From Neobacillus sp. PS3-34 (GTDB taxonomy: Bacteria > Bacillota > Bacilli > Bacillales > Cytobacillaceae), in assembly GCF_030915465.1 (NCBI RefSeq), contig NZ_CP133267.1, positions 4,267,001 through 4,331,000 of the forward strand: a stretch of DNA of 64,000 bases, read 5' to 3'. The notes beneath the pieces are model-generated. The model was not told the origin of the DNA. It searched no databases and saw nothing but the letters and a program-made list of their open reading frames with translations. Below, piece after piece: positions 46,235 through 54,644 of this stretch (position 1 is its first letter; each line of letters opens with the position of its first letter). The translations under genes were made by a program, and so were the position numbers.

Positions 46235-46687
46235 ATGTGGTTTCTTTATACTTCTATTATACTCTTTAATGCAGCGGCCTTTTTGATGAAAAAACATTTA
46301 CGTGGAATCGAATATTATGCAAGCATTTTTTGGGGATTATTTTTTTCGAATCTTGCAGACCGTTTCACTGATAAACATGATATGTATGGATTTTTCGGAC
46401 CGTATTTTATTGATCTTAAAACCCTGCTAATTATTGTTGGAATTTATCCTGCCGCCACTATGTTAATTATTAACTGGTTTCCATTCAACCGCTCTATCGC
46501 TAAAAAAATCATGTATATATTATTTTGGTCTCTTTTTTCCATTCTTTTTGAATGGCTTTCCATTAATGCAGGCTTTTTATATCACCATAAATGGAATCTG
46601 TGGCTGTCCGCAGCAACCTATCCCATTATATATTTTCTATTAATCGCTAATGTCAAATTTATTCACTGGCTTGAAAAAAGAAATTAA
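46235..46687 (+). CDS. CBO0543-like membrane protein
   Basis: 150 residues with five hydrophobic segments. The pattern (FFSNLADRFTDKHDMYGFF, YPIIYFLLIAN) fits the small CBO0543 family common in Bacillus. Function unknown. GGTGG about 9 nt before the ATG. Confidence 0.6.
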   Translation: MWFLYTSIILFNAAAFLMKKHLRGIEYYASIFWGLFFSNLADRFTDKHDMYGFFGPYFIDLKTLLIIVGIYPAATMLIINWFPFNRSIAKKIMYILFWSLFSILFEWLSINAGFLYHHKWNLWLSAATYPIIYFLLIANVKFIHWLEKRN

Positions 46688-46749
46688 AGAAATGAAAAAA
46701 GCCTGCTGACACTAATCAGCATAGCTTTTACATGCTGAATATAATATTA

Positions 46750-47067
46750 TTACGTTTCAGCCTCGATCCATTCCTGTGACCATTTTTCAAGTTCCTTTAT
46801 AACAGGTCTTAAAGCAAGACCTTTATCCGTCAAGGAATATTCTATTCGAACCGGGGTTTCCGGAAAGACCTCCCGCCGTACAATACCTTCCTTTTCCAAA
46901 TCCTTCAGCCGTTCAGAAAGCAGCCTCCCGCTAATGGGAATAGAGGATTCAATCGTACAAAACCTCTGTGTACCAGTTAGCAGCTGGGAAATAATCAAGC
47001 CTGTCCATCGCTGGCTGATTAATTTCATCGCTTTCTCAAACCTCGGGCACAATGTATTCTGATTCAC
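46750..47067 (-). CDS. HxlR family transcriptional regulator
   Basis: 105 residues from the GTG at 47067 (GAGG 8 nt upstream). HxlR winged helix: CPRFEKAMKLISQRWTGLII, FCTIESSIPISGRLLSERL, then DLEKEGIVRREVFPETPVRI. The conserved N-terminal Cys is present, as in redox- or aldehyde-sensing HxlR proteins. Divergent from the bdbDC pair 230 nt away, which it might control. Confidence 0.85.
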   Translation of the reverse strand: MNQNTLCPRFEKAMKLISQRWTGLIISQLLTGTQRFCTIESSIPISGRLLSERLKDLEKEGIVRREVFPETPVRIEYSLTDKGLALRPVIKELEKWSQEWIEAET

Positions 47068-47298
47068 TGATTTCACCTCAACAAAATTTTATTGAATGAG
47101 GAATGCTATTCCTCTTGCATTATCTTTAATGGTTGTTATTATCATTACTATAACACACGTAGTTACAAATAGTAAGTATGAAGCAATAGAGAGAAGACGA
47201 TTTCAAAACTTGACGCATTTCCAGTGCATCTATATACTTACTTACGAAAATATACATACATTGCGAATGGCTTTTTTAAGAGGATGAGGTGTAAGTTA

Positions 47299-48009
47299 AT
47301 GACGAATCGTAAAAAAAATTCCACGGCCGTGCAGGCTTCTTCATCAAAGTTTATTTTTTGGGTAATAGGACTAATTGTAATATGTATTCTTGGTTTTATA
47401 TTTTTAGGGAACCATTCAAAACAAAAGGAGCAAACGAAGGAAGCGATTGATTATTCCGGCCAGCCCTACCTTGGAAAAAAATCAGCCTCGGTTTCAATAA
47501 TAGAATTTGGCGATTACAAATGCCCTAATTGTAAAAATTTTGCTGAAAACGTTGTACCTTTAATAGAGAAGGAATTTGTTAAAACTGGCAAAGCGAAGTT
47601 TTACTTTATGAATGATTCCTTTATTAATGTTGACTCTACCCGTTCTGCAAAATTTGCAGAAGCTGTTTACAAGGAATTAGGAAATGATACTTTTTGGAAG
47701 TTTCATGAGCTCCTTTATAAGAAACAGCCGAAAGACAGTAAGTACGAAAAAATGGATATCTATGATGAAGCATTTCTGACTTCAACATTAAAAGAAATAG
47801 CTTCTGAAGATGATACTAAAAAGGTGTTGGATACCTTCCGCGCTAAAATAACAGATGCGGAATGGCAGAAAGATATGGATTATGCTGCCAAGCTTGGTGT
47901 TTCAGGAACTCCGACTATTTTTGTTAATGGGAAACTATTCGAAGGGCAAACGATCGGTGACTTGAAAACTATGGTTGATAAGGCAGCGAAGGAGAAAAAC
48001 AATGAATAA
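47299..48009 (+). CDS. bdbD: Membrane-anchored DsbA-like thiol oxidase, BdbD
   Basis: 236 residues from the ATG at 47299 (GAGGTG upstream). N-terminal membrane anchor at about 17-37, then a DsbA thioredoxin fold with active site CPNC at 75-78 and the cis-Pro loop VSGTPTIFVNG. It oxidises cysteines in exported proteins and is re-oxidised by BdbC, whose gene overlaps its end by 8 nt. Confidence 0.85.
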   Translation: MTNRKKNSTAVQASSSKFIFWVIGLIVICILGFIFLGNHSKQKEQTKEAIDYSGQPYLGKKSASVSIIEFGDYKCPNCKNFAENVVPLIEKEFVKTGKAKFYFMNDSFINVDSTRSAKFAEAVYKELGNDTFWKFHELLYKKQPKDSKYEKMDIYDEAFLTSTLKEIASEDDTKKVLDTFRAKITDAEWQKDMDYAAKLGVSGTPTIFVNGKLFEGQTIGDLKTMVDKAAKEKNNE

Positions 48010-48415
48010 ATCGGTTCTCCTTGCATGGATTGCCGCCATTGCAGCAACTCTCGGAAGTTTGTACTTAAGTGAGGTACAGCATTTTATTCCATGTACACTT
48101 TGCTGGTATCAGCGCATCTTCATGTATCCTTTAGCGTTTCTTTTAGGAATTGGCTATTATTATCACGATGAAGGAATAAGCAGATATGTATTGCCTTTGT
48201 CGGTTATTGGCATGCTGATATCCGGATACCATTTACTGCTACAGAAGATACCATATCTTCAGCAATTTGAAATGTGCACTTCCGGGGTGCCTTGTTCAAA
48301 GGATTACTTAAATTGGTTTGGTTTTATCACCATTCCTTTTATGGCGTTTATCGCATTTTCGATCATTACAATCAGCATGATTGCCTTTGTTCGAAGCAGT
48401 AAGGAAACCAAATAA
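48002..48415 (+). CDS. bdbC: DsbB-like quinone-coupled thiol oxidoreductase, BdbC
   Basis: 137 residues from the ATG at 48002 (AAGGAG upstream). Four membrane helices with the two DsbB cysteine pairs: CTLCWYQR (about 31-38) and CTSGVPCSKDY (about 91-101). Passes electrons from BdbD to the quinone pool. Confidence 0.9.
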   Translation: MNKSVLLAWIAAIAATLGSLYLSEVQHFIPCTLCWYQRIFMYPLAFLLGIGYYYHDEGISRYVLPLSVIGMLISGYHLLLQKIPYLQQFEMCTSGVPCSKDYLNWFGFITIPFMAFIAFSIITISMIAFVRSSKETK

Positions 48416-48429
48416 AAATATTTTAAAAG

Positions 48430-48461
48430 AAAGGCGGGAATCCATTCGGATTTTCGCTTTT
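48430..48461 (+). terminator. Terminator of bdbDC
   Basis: GCGGGAATCC / GGATTTTCGC hairpin followed by TTTTT. Confidence 0.6.
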
Positions 48462-48477
48462 TAATATGTCCTTTTCC

Positions 48478-48531
48478 TAAGCTAAGAAAAACCGTTGCCC
48501 TATTAATAGGGCAACGGTTTTTCTTAGCTTA
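48478..48531. repeat. 54-bp perfect palindrome
   Basis: Two 27-nt arms without a loop, centred on CCTATTAATAGG and running out through AAAAACCG/CGGTTTTT to TAAGCTAAG/CTTAGCTTA. It lies after the bdbDC terminator, so it is not needed as one, and is followed by the hairpin cassette at 48565. Confidence 0.8.
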
Positions 48532-48564
48532 TCAGATTTTATATCCATAAATTTTGAACGTAAA

Positions 48565-48616
48565 TGTGCAACTAGGGCTCTGCTCTAGCTTTAAGGCTCG
48601 GCAATCGCCCAGTTTT
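48565..48616 (+). repeat. Intergenic hairpin cassette, copy 2
   Basis: Begins GTGCAACTAGGGCTCTG and ends in CTCGGC-AATC-GCCCAG followed by TTTT. It is a diverged copy of 16571-16631, with the same end hairpin and loop. Confidence 0.5.
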
Positions 48617-48618
48617 GT

Positions 48619-49518
48619 TTATTGTATCGCTGTTTCTGCCTTTTTAACTTTAAGCCTTTCCTCCAACACATGAATCATAAATAGAAAATGTTCAGCCTCA
48701 CGGACTACGTGGTCTGCCAGCAGCGGATTAATGACGCTTTTTATCTGGCAGCTCTTAATCAAATCAAGTCCGGCCTTTTTAAAATTCCGTAATTCGACAG
48801 TCGCGTTCTCACTATCCTGATTAAGTTTGCCAATAATCGGGTAGGTAGGGCTTTTCCTATAAAGCATCGATTCAACATCTCTTGCCTGATTTAGGAGTAC
48901 CTCGAAATCATCTCCAAATTTCAATGCTGTATGGACCAGATTCCTTTCTGACTGATCAAATAAAGAACCGATAAAACGTGAATGCTCCATCATAATTTTC
49001 AGCCAAAAGACGTTTTCACTGATTATTGCATCCTGGATAGGGTCCATGATTCCTTTGTTAAATTTCTTTAATGTTCTAATGAAGTATTCTGCTTCGCGCG
49101 CTATATGGTCCACAAGGAGGGGGAAGTTAAAACCTCTTACTTTACAATTAATTATTAATATAAGAAGATTGCGTTTGAAGTTACGAAAGCCATAAACCAA
49201 TTGAATTGTATCTTCATTTAATTTCCGTACAGCAGTTACGTTGTTCGGTGTCTGATATGCTCTTTTTTCCTGTTGCTCAAAATATTGATAAAACCGGTCT
49301 ACCTGCTGAATTAAATTTTTGTCATTACGGTTAAAGCCTTCCCCTAAAAATAGGGCATGCTCTTTCATAATCCTTAACCAGAATTTATTTTCAGTCAGTG
49401 AGCGTTCAATAAATAGCGCTTCCGTTAAAGATTCAGGTGGTGCGGCGAAATTTTCGGGCTGTTGAAGCATTTGATTATTGGCGTCCATAAAATTTGGAAT
49501 CGCATCCTGTTCTCTCAT
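48619..49518 (-). CDS. DUF2935 protein (duplicated four-helix domain)
   Basis: 299 residues from the ATG at 49518 (GGGAGGC upstream); an in-frame extension to 49632 has no SD. Two related halves, each with E-x-x-FW-L-x-IM-x-EH (ENKFWLRIMKEHALFLGEGF about 40-60; ENVFWLKIMMEHSRFIGSLF about 168-188) and a later DH-x-x-REAE-x-F. The Glu/His pattern is suggestive of a metal-binding ferritin-like bundle. Function unknown. Confidence 0.75.
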   Translation of the reverse strand: MREQDAIPNFMDANNQMLQQPENFAAPPESLTEALFIERSLTENKFWLRIMKEHALFLGEGFNRNDKNLIQQVDRFYQYFEQQEKRAYQTPNNVTAVRKLNEDTIQLVYGFRNFKRNLLILIINCKVRGFNFPLLVDHIAREAEYFIRTLKKFNKGIMDPIQDAIISENVFWLKIMMEHSRFIGSLFDQSERNLVHTALKFGDDFEVLLNQARDVESMLYRKSPTYPIIGKLNQDSENATVELRNFKKAGLDLIKSCQIKSVINPLLADHVVREAEHFLFMIHVLEERLKVKKAETAIQ

Positions 49519-49641
49519 AACCAGCCTCCCAAAAAAACCTTTTAGTTCATTATATTTAAGAGGTTTCTTTTTATGTTTAGGAGAACCAGCATTAAAGGGA
49601 TTAATTCTACATTGGAACAAAATGCAATGCATGACAATAAT

Positions 49642-50244
49642 TTATATTTTTCTTTTTTTAAAATAAACAATAGCAAGGATAACTAAAAGCACAAATAGAG
49701 GTATGGCGAACATGCTATATTTTGAAATATACGATTCTACCTTATGCCACTCATTCCCGAGCAATCTCCCAAGAGTAATAAATGTGATCGACCAAAAAGC
49801 GGCCCCAGCATAGGCGAAAAGCGCAAATTTTTTAAAGCTAAAGCGATTAATTCCTGCTAAATAAGCAGTTATATGGCGGACACCAGGAATAAAATACCCT
49901 ATAAAAAGCAGATATGGTCCTAGTTTTTCAAACAAGGACCGGGTCTTTTTTAATCGCTTATCTGTAATGTGAAATTTGGGTCCAAACTTTTCTAAAAAGG
50001 GAAGCCCCAATTTGATTCCTAGGAAGTAACTTAACGAAATTCCCACACAGGAACCGAAAAAAGCACTTAAAATAGCCGGTACCAGTGTCATTTCACCTAG
50101 AAAGACATTAAAACCCACATATGTAAGTAGAACTTCATCAGGTATAGGTAATCCTATAATTCCACCGATTAAGGCGATAATGATGCCCAAATATCCATAA
50201 TGACCGATTAAATCATTTAAATGATGTGCCACAGATAAGTACAC
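49642..50244 (-). CDS. DedA/SNARE-associated (VTT domain) membrane protein
   Basis: 200 residues, four to five helices. DedA elements: GGIIGLPIPDEVLLTYVGFN (about 27-46), the family core FFGSCVGISLSYFLGIKLGL and FIPGVRHITAYLAGINRFSF. DedA proteins are linked to lipid-carrier (e.g. undecaprenyl phosphate or PE) translocation and proton-motive-force homeostasis. Confidence 0.85.
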   Translation of the reverse strand: MYLSVAHHLNDLIGHYGYLGIIIALIGGIIGLPIPDEVLLTYVGFNVFLGEMTLVPAILSAFFGSCVGISLSYFLGIKLGLPFLEKFGPKFHITDKRLKKTRSLFEKLGPYLLFIGYFIPGVRHITAYLAGINRFSFKKFALFAYAGAAFWSITFITLGRLLGNEWHKVESYISKYSMFAIPLFVLLVILAIVYFKKRKI

Positions 50245-50443
50245 CCCGTTTTTCGAATCTGGATTTTAATCATTTTATCCTAAATTCGGATCATTAAAAC
50301 TATACCTGGAATTCAATTCCGGACGAAATTAAGAAAAGAAGTTATTCCCTACAATATAAAATAAATGTGCTTGTTTTAAGGGGAATTATGGTATAGTAAT
50401 TAAGGAATTTAATAAAGGAATTTAATAAAGGCCCATCTTACTG

Positions 50444-50515
50444 GCAGAGGTTCTAGCTACCCTCTCAAAAAAACTACGGGTAACAGGACTGCTTTCTAAG
50501 TAGTACTGTTTTTTC
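50444..50515 (+). ncRNA. preQ1-I riboswitch with downstream terminator
   Basis: AGAGGTTCTAGCTACCCTCT (50446-50465) followed by CAAAAAAACTAC matches the class I preQ1 aptamer: stem P1, the conserved UUCUAGCUA loop and an A-rich tail that forms the pseudoknot. It is followed by ACAGGACTGC / AGTAGTACTGT and TTTTTT, an intrinsic terminator. High preQ1 would therefore stop transcription of the VUT/QueT-type gene that follows. A TATAGT -10 box lies about 55 nt before it. Confidence 0.92.
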
Positions 50516-50586
50516 TATTTTGACTGTTATCGAATTGCGCAATAAATTTTATATGTAAGTATAAGAAAAAAATGGGGGTATCCATC

Positions 50587-51129
50587 ATGAGAATACTATT
50601 TTACTTAATATCTATCGTCACGGCGAATGTCATTACAGCTGCGTTTGCACCCTTGCACGCCGGAATGTTCATTGTCCCTATGGGCACGCTGCTGGTAGGG
50701 GCTACATTTATATTTCGTGATTTAGTGCAAAATAAATATGGCCGCACTAAAACATATATGTTTATTGGAACAGCGCTTTTATTATCAGCAATTGTTTCTG
50801 CTATTTTAGGTGATACATTATTGATTGTTGCTGCTTCGGCACTATCCTTTCTGGTTTCTGAATCAACTGATACTGAAATATATTCCCGTTTAAAGCTTCC
50901 AATGAGCTGGAGAGTTTTTTACAGTGGATTAGCAGGGGGATTTTTGGACTCAGTCATCTTTGTCATTGTCGGACTTAGCCCGCTTGGTGCAAACTTTCTG
51001 CCATGGGATGCAGTACCCTTTGCCATCCTCGGCCAGGTTATTGTGAAAACAGCAATTCAAGCGCTAGGTGCTGCTATTTTACACCAGGTTCAAAAGCCAA
51101 ATCAAAATGGCAGCATACCGACTGTCTGA
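50587..51129 (+). CDS. VUT-family queuosine precursor transporter (YpdP-like)
   Basis: 180 residues from the ATG at 50587 (GGGGG 9 nt upstream; an in-frame ATG at 50572 lies at the SD). Five to six helices with FIVPMGTLLVGATFIFRDLV (about 25-44) and FYSGLAGGFLDSVIFV. The VUT family imports preQ0/preQ1 for queuosine synthesis, which is exactly what the riboswitch directly upstream implies. Confidence 0.88.
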   Translation: MRILFYLISIVTANVITAAFAPLHAGMFIVPMGTLLVGATFIFRDLVQNKYGRTKTYMFIGTALLLSAIVSAILGDTLLIVAASALSFLVSESTDTEIYSRLKLPMSWRVFYSGLAGGFLDSVIFVIVGLSPLGANFLPWDAVPFAILGQVIVKTAIQALGAAILHQVQKPNQNGSIPTV

Positions 51130-51144
51130 ATAAACTTTTCCGCG

Positions 51145-51169
51145 CCTATCGTCAAGATAGGTTTTTTTA
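51145..51169 (+). terminator. Terminator of the VUT gene
   Basis: CCTATC-GTCAA-GATAGG followed by seven T. Confidence 0.8.
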
Positions 51170-51268
51170 TTTTACTTGAACTTGAAAACGCTTTGTAATC
51201 TTGTCGACACCTGTATGTAAACAAAGAGCTCTATAATAGAGTAAATCTATTATTATGGTGGTGCTTTT

Positions 51269-51613
51269 ATGGAAGAAACGGTGGTCAAAACATATCTGCA
51301 AAAATCGCTCGATGAATGGAAGGAAGATATTTCGCAGGTACTTGATCAAATTGCTCTGGAATATGAAGAAGTAGCCCAGGAGCTAAAGGTCTATTCTTAT
51401 AAATATGGCATAACAAAGCAGGTAATCCAATCCACAGTAAACGAGGAGATTATCGAAAGTATCCGCGAGAGGTACCATAAACCCTTTGAGGAAAACTTTA
51501 ACCAGCTAAAAGAATACATACGTGATTTAGAAGAAAAGAGAAGGGTTTTCCAAATGTTCATACATAAAATTGACGAAGTGACCCGGAAGGAATCAGCTAA
51601 GCAATTCAGTTAA
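51269..51613 (+). CDS. Hypothetical helical protein
   Basis: 114 residues, almost entirely charged alpha helix (QKSLDEWKEDISQVLDQIAL, REKRR..IHKIDEVTRK), no membrane segment. TGGTGG 9 nt before the ATG. No family recognised. Confidence 0.6.
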   Translation: MEETVVKTYLQKSLDEWKEDISQVLDQIALEYEEVAQELKVYSYKYGITKQVIQSTVNEEIIESIRERYHKPFEENFNQLKEYIRDLEEKRRVFQMFIHKIDEVTRKESAKQFS

Positions 51614-51637
51614 AGTCGAAATGGATATCATTTCTAT

Positions 51638-51676
51638 AAAAAACAGCCTATCCACTTAAGGGATAGGCTGTTCGCG
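51638..51676 (-). terminator. Terminator of cidAB
   Basis: AACAGCCTATCC / GGATAGGCTGTT stem preceded by AAAAAA, so stem plus T-run on the minus strand. May also serve the convergent hypothetical gene. Confidence 0.7.
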
Positions 51677-51677
51677 T

Positions 51678-52358
51678 TTAATGAATAAGAACAGGTATTA
51701 AGGAAAATCCCCAAAACATCGTGATCCATGCAGCAAAAATCATGGCAAGAGTTGAAAAAGTTGCTTCCTGCTCACCATAATCCAGAGCTTTGTTCGTTCC
51801 TGCTCCATGGGCACCCATACCAAGGGCAAGACCCTTGGCAATAGGGGTTTTGATCGATAATCCCTTGATGACCATAGGCCCAATGACCCCACCGATTACT
51901 CCAGTCAAAATAACAAATACCGTAGTTAAAGCTGGCAGTCCGCCAATTTCTTTTGAGACCTCAATGGCAAAAGGAGTTGTAATCGAACGGGGCAGTATAC
52001 TGATGATAAAATCATGCTTTAAGTGGAACATTTCAGAAAAAGCTAGTGATGAAAAGATGGCTGCAAGCGTACCAGTCGTAATACTGATTAAAATATTGCC
52101 GATGTATTTTTTAACTAAATGAAAATGCTTATAAATTGGAATCGCAAATGCAACTGTAGCTGGACCAAGCATATGCGTAAGCCATTTTGCAGATTGTAAA
52201 TATTGAGTTCCCGATACATGAGTGATGCTGATTAAACCAATTATGGCAACGGGTGTTAAGATCAATGGATGTAGCAAGGGAAACGGCCAACGGCTATATA
52301 ATTTTTTTGAAAGCCTGTAAGCAATGTAGGTAGCGATTGTAAATAAAATCATTTTCAT
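51678..52358 (-). CDS. cidB: CidB/LrgB family membrane protein
   Basis: 226 residues, seven or so helices. Family motifs ATVAFAIPIYKHFHLVKK, SITTPFAIEVSKEIGGLPAL and GMGAHGAGTNKALDYGE near the C-terminus. Partner of CidA (overlap 4 nt). These pairs are linked to holin-like behaviour, pyruvate/overflow metabolism and plastid glycolate transport homologues. CidB versus LrgB is chosen because of the adjacent LysR (cidR-type) gene. Confidence 0.85.
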   Translation of the reverse strand: MKMILFTIATYIAYRLSKKLYSRWPFPLLHPLILTPVAIIGLISITHVSGTQYLQSAKWLTHMLGPATVAFAIPIYKHFHLVKKYIGNILISITTGTLAAIFSSLAFSEMFHLKHDFIISILPRSITTPFAIEVSKEIGGLPALTTVFVILTGVIGGVIGPMVIKGLSIKTPIAKGLALGMGAHGAGTNKALDYGEQEATFSTLAMIFAAWITMFWGFSLIPVLIH

Positions 52359-52723
52359 AGCGGATTACTTCTCTTTCGATTATAAATTTTTTCTGATGTA
52401 AAAGCAGTCACACCCATCACTATAACAGTGCTTAAACCGATCAATAATACGGATTCAAGGCCATTCATACTGAAGATCTCAGTGTAATTGACAATGCCAA
52501 CGGCTGATGGAACGAAAAAGAGCAGCAATTCTGCGAGCAGCCAGTTGCCGCCTTTTTCCACCCAATCCAGCTTAACTATTTTTAACTTCAAAGCTATAAA
52601 TAGCAAAATCAACCCAACCATTGAAGCGGGAATAGGAATGGAAATAAAATGTTTGAGCACTATTCCAAGAAAAAGAAAAACATGTATGATTAGTATTTGA
52701 ACGACTATAACAGCGATTTTCAT
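52355..52723 (-). CDS. cidA: CidA/LrgA family holin-like protein
   Basis: 122 residues, four helices; FISIPIPASMVGLILLFIAL (about 27-46) and LLLFFVPSAVGIVNY (about 72-86) are the CidA/LrgA signature segments. Start ATG at 52723 with AGGGG upstream. Co-translated with cidB. Confidence 0.85.
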   Translation of the reverse strand: MKIAVIVVQILIIHVFLFLGIVLKHFISIPIPASMVGLILLFIALKLKIVKLDWVEKGGNWLLAELLLFFVPSAVGIVNYTEIFSMNGLESVLLIGLSTVIVMGVTAFTSEKIYNRKRSNPL

Positions 52724-52746
52724 CGAAACAACCCCTAAAATAAAAG

Positions 52747-52835
52747 AAAGGAGCCTGTAAGCTCCTTTTATAAATTCTTTAATATAAGGTAATGTTACGA
52801 TGGAATTCGTTATTCGTAAAATACATATATCGAAT
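52747..52835 (-). promoter_or_regulatory. cidAB upstream region: candidate LysR site and hairpin
   Basis: ATTCG-N14-CGAAT (52812-52835) is an inverted repeat of the size bound by LysR proteins. On the cidA side, AAGGAGC-ctgtaa-GCTCCTT (52750-52770) could end the lysR transcript or attenuate cidA. The cidA promoter must lie close to both. Seen by eye only. Confidence 0.4.
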
Positions 52836-52849
52836 GATTTGCATAACTA

Positions 52850-53743
52850 TTAGTTATCATAAAAAAATTGTTTTTCATTCAGAATAAGGTCTATAAACTT
52901 TCTTCCGGCAAATGATAAATACCGTCCTTTTTTTGTTATAACTGCCAGCTTCCATAAAACTGGCGGATTAAGTGCTATTATTTTAAGTTCTTTATTCGCA
53001 GCCTTCTGGGATATTGTTTCAGGCAAAATAGTTACTCCAAGGTTTGCAGAAACCATTTCTGTCATAAAGTCCCATTGTGAACTTTTAAAAAGAATATTAG
53101 GCTCAAACCCAGCAAGGATAAACTCATTTCGCATGATTCCATGGAGTGAAAATTCTTCGTTATAAAAGATAAATTCTTCTTCCTTCAGTTCAATCAATTC
53201 TACAGAATCCCGTTCAGAATATCTGTGATTGACAGGAACGAGCAGCTTCATTTCCTCTTCAACAATAGGATATACATCGAATTCTTTCTCGTCGATAGGC
53301 AATACTGCAACCCCCAGCTCGAATTCGCCTTCCTCTACACTTTTAACAACGCGTGCACCGCCGTATTCAGTAATATTGATTTCAACATTAGGAAATTGAT
53401 GATGGAATTTTGATATAACCTTAGGGAAAAAAAGACTTCCAATGATAGGTGGCAGGCCTATATGGATTTTCCCTCTCTTTAAATTAGTCATATCGTTTAA
53501 TGTAGAATTCATTTCGTCCATTAAAGCCGACATTTTTTGCGCATACTCCATCACAACAAGGCCAGCGTCTGTTATTTCATTCAGTTTATTGCTTCTGATG
53601 ATCAGTGGTAAACCGATTTCGACCTCAAGTCCTTTAATCATTTTACTTAAGGCTGGCTGTGAGATATGAAGGCTGTCAGCTGCCTTGGTGATGCTCTTTT
53701 TTCTTCCTACTTCTAAAAAATAATTCAATTGTCTTATATCCAA
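52850..53743 (-). CDS. cidR: LysR family regulator of cidAB (CidR-like)
   Basis: 297 residues from the TTG at 53743 (GGAGGTG 8 nt upstream). N-terminal LysR HTH MDIRQLNYFLEVGRKKSITK, ADSLHISQPALSKMIKGLE, and effector domain from about 90. Upstream of cidAB on the same strand. In S. aureus and B. subtilis, CidR-type proteins activate cidABC-like genes in response to acetate/pyruvate, which I infer here. Confidence 0.75.
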   Translation of the reverse strand: MDIRQLNYFLEVGRKKSITKAADSLHISQPALSKMIKGLEVEIGLPLIIRSNKLNEITDAGLVVMEYAQKMSALMDEMNSTLNDMTNLKRGKIHIGLPPIIGSLFFPKVISKFHHQFPNVEINITEYGGARVVKSVEEGEFELGVAVLPIDEKEFDVYPIVEEEMKLLVPVNHRYSERDSVELIELKEEEFIFYNEEFSLHGIMRNEFILAGFEPNILFKSSQWDFMTEMVSANLGVTILPETISQKAANKELKIIALNPPVLWKLAVITKKGRYLSFAGRKFIDLILNEKQFFYDN

Positions 53744-53898
53744 GTCCGCACCTCCACTAATGAGATTAATTATATACAAAGTTGAAAAGAGGAGACAAAT
53801 ACTTAATTGCTAAAGATCTTCGTAATCTTGTAAAAAGGTAAGCAGGCAACCACAAGTGATTACAGGCATAAGCTAAAAGGAGGAGGGAGGTGGTGCTG

Positions 53899-54387
53899 AT
53901 GATACACATAATAAAACCAGGCGAAACCCTTCAAAGCATTTCAGCGGACTACCGGGTTTCTTTAAGGAAGCTTTATAAAGCTAATCCCGGATTAAGTCAA
54001 TTGTACCCTGGTCAAAAAATTCAAATACCAGGACTGCCGGAACCTGAAACCATTCCTTATACCATTCGTGTTTCACTCGGAAAACGCACCTTGGCTTTGT
54101 TTCAAAATGGGCGATTTGTAAAGGTCTATCCTGTTGGAATCGGAAAAATGCTTACTCAAACTCCATTTGGACAATATACAATCGTTAACCGTCAGCCCAA
54201 CCCTGGTGGTCCTTTTGGAATTTTGTGGCTTTCACTATCAAGGGCAGGATATGGAATCCATGGAACGAATAATCCTTCTTCAATCGGTAAAGCCGTTTCA
54301 CACGGTTGTATTAGGATGTATAACAGAGACGTTCTGCAACTAGCCAATACGGTACCGAATGGAACAAGAGTTTTTATTGAGCAATAG
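53899..54387 (+). CDS. LysM L,D-transpeptidase (YkuD family)
   Basis: 162 residues from the ATG at 53899 after AGGAGGGAGGTGG. LysM at about 1-45 ([20 protein letters not shown] ... [10 protein letters not shown]) and YkuD catalytic domain at about 52-160 with [20 protein letters not shown] and RMYN (catalytic Cys in SHGC). Length and order match YkuD of B. subtilis. Acts on peptidoglycan, probably in the spore or wall; like YkuD it lacks an evident signal peptide. Confidence 0.9.
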   Translation: MIHIIKPGETLQSISADYRVSLRKLYKANPGLSQLYPGQKIQIPGLPEPETIPYTIRVSLGKRTLALFQNGRFVKVYPVGIGKMLTQTPFGQYTIVNRQPNPGGPFGILWLSLSRAGYGIHGTNNPSSIGKAVSHGCIRMYNRDVLQLANTVPNGTRVFIEQ

Positions 54388-54405
54388 GACATGGGTACTC
54401 ACTGT

Positions 54406-54447
54406 AAAAAAGGCCTTTCTGGAGTTTAATCCAAAATGGCCTTTTTA
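54406..54447 (+). terminator. Terminator of the L,D-transpeptidase gene
   Basis: AAAAAGGCC ... GGCCTTTTT outer stem with an inner CTGGA/TCCA pairing. Beyond it, 54448-54640 holds no gene or site I can name. Confidence 0.65.
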
Positions 54448-54644
54448 GATTAAACTTTTATGGTTAAAATGCAGGGAATGTAGGAGGAATTGGAATCTAT
54501 TGACAGGCGGCGTGAGGCTGTATTAATATAAATACAATTTAGAATAGTATGATAAAAAAATGCAAGAACGACTTTACGGAGGAGAGAAACACATAAAATG
54601 TTAAAAAGTAAAAATGCCAAGTAAAGTTTAAGGGGGAATGATAA

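Noticed and set aside
47096..47287. 63-codon frame between hxlR and bdbD
   Set aside because: No SD, low-complexity hydrophobic start, overlaps the promoter region of bdbD; not credible as a gene.
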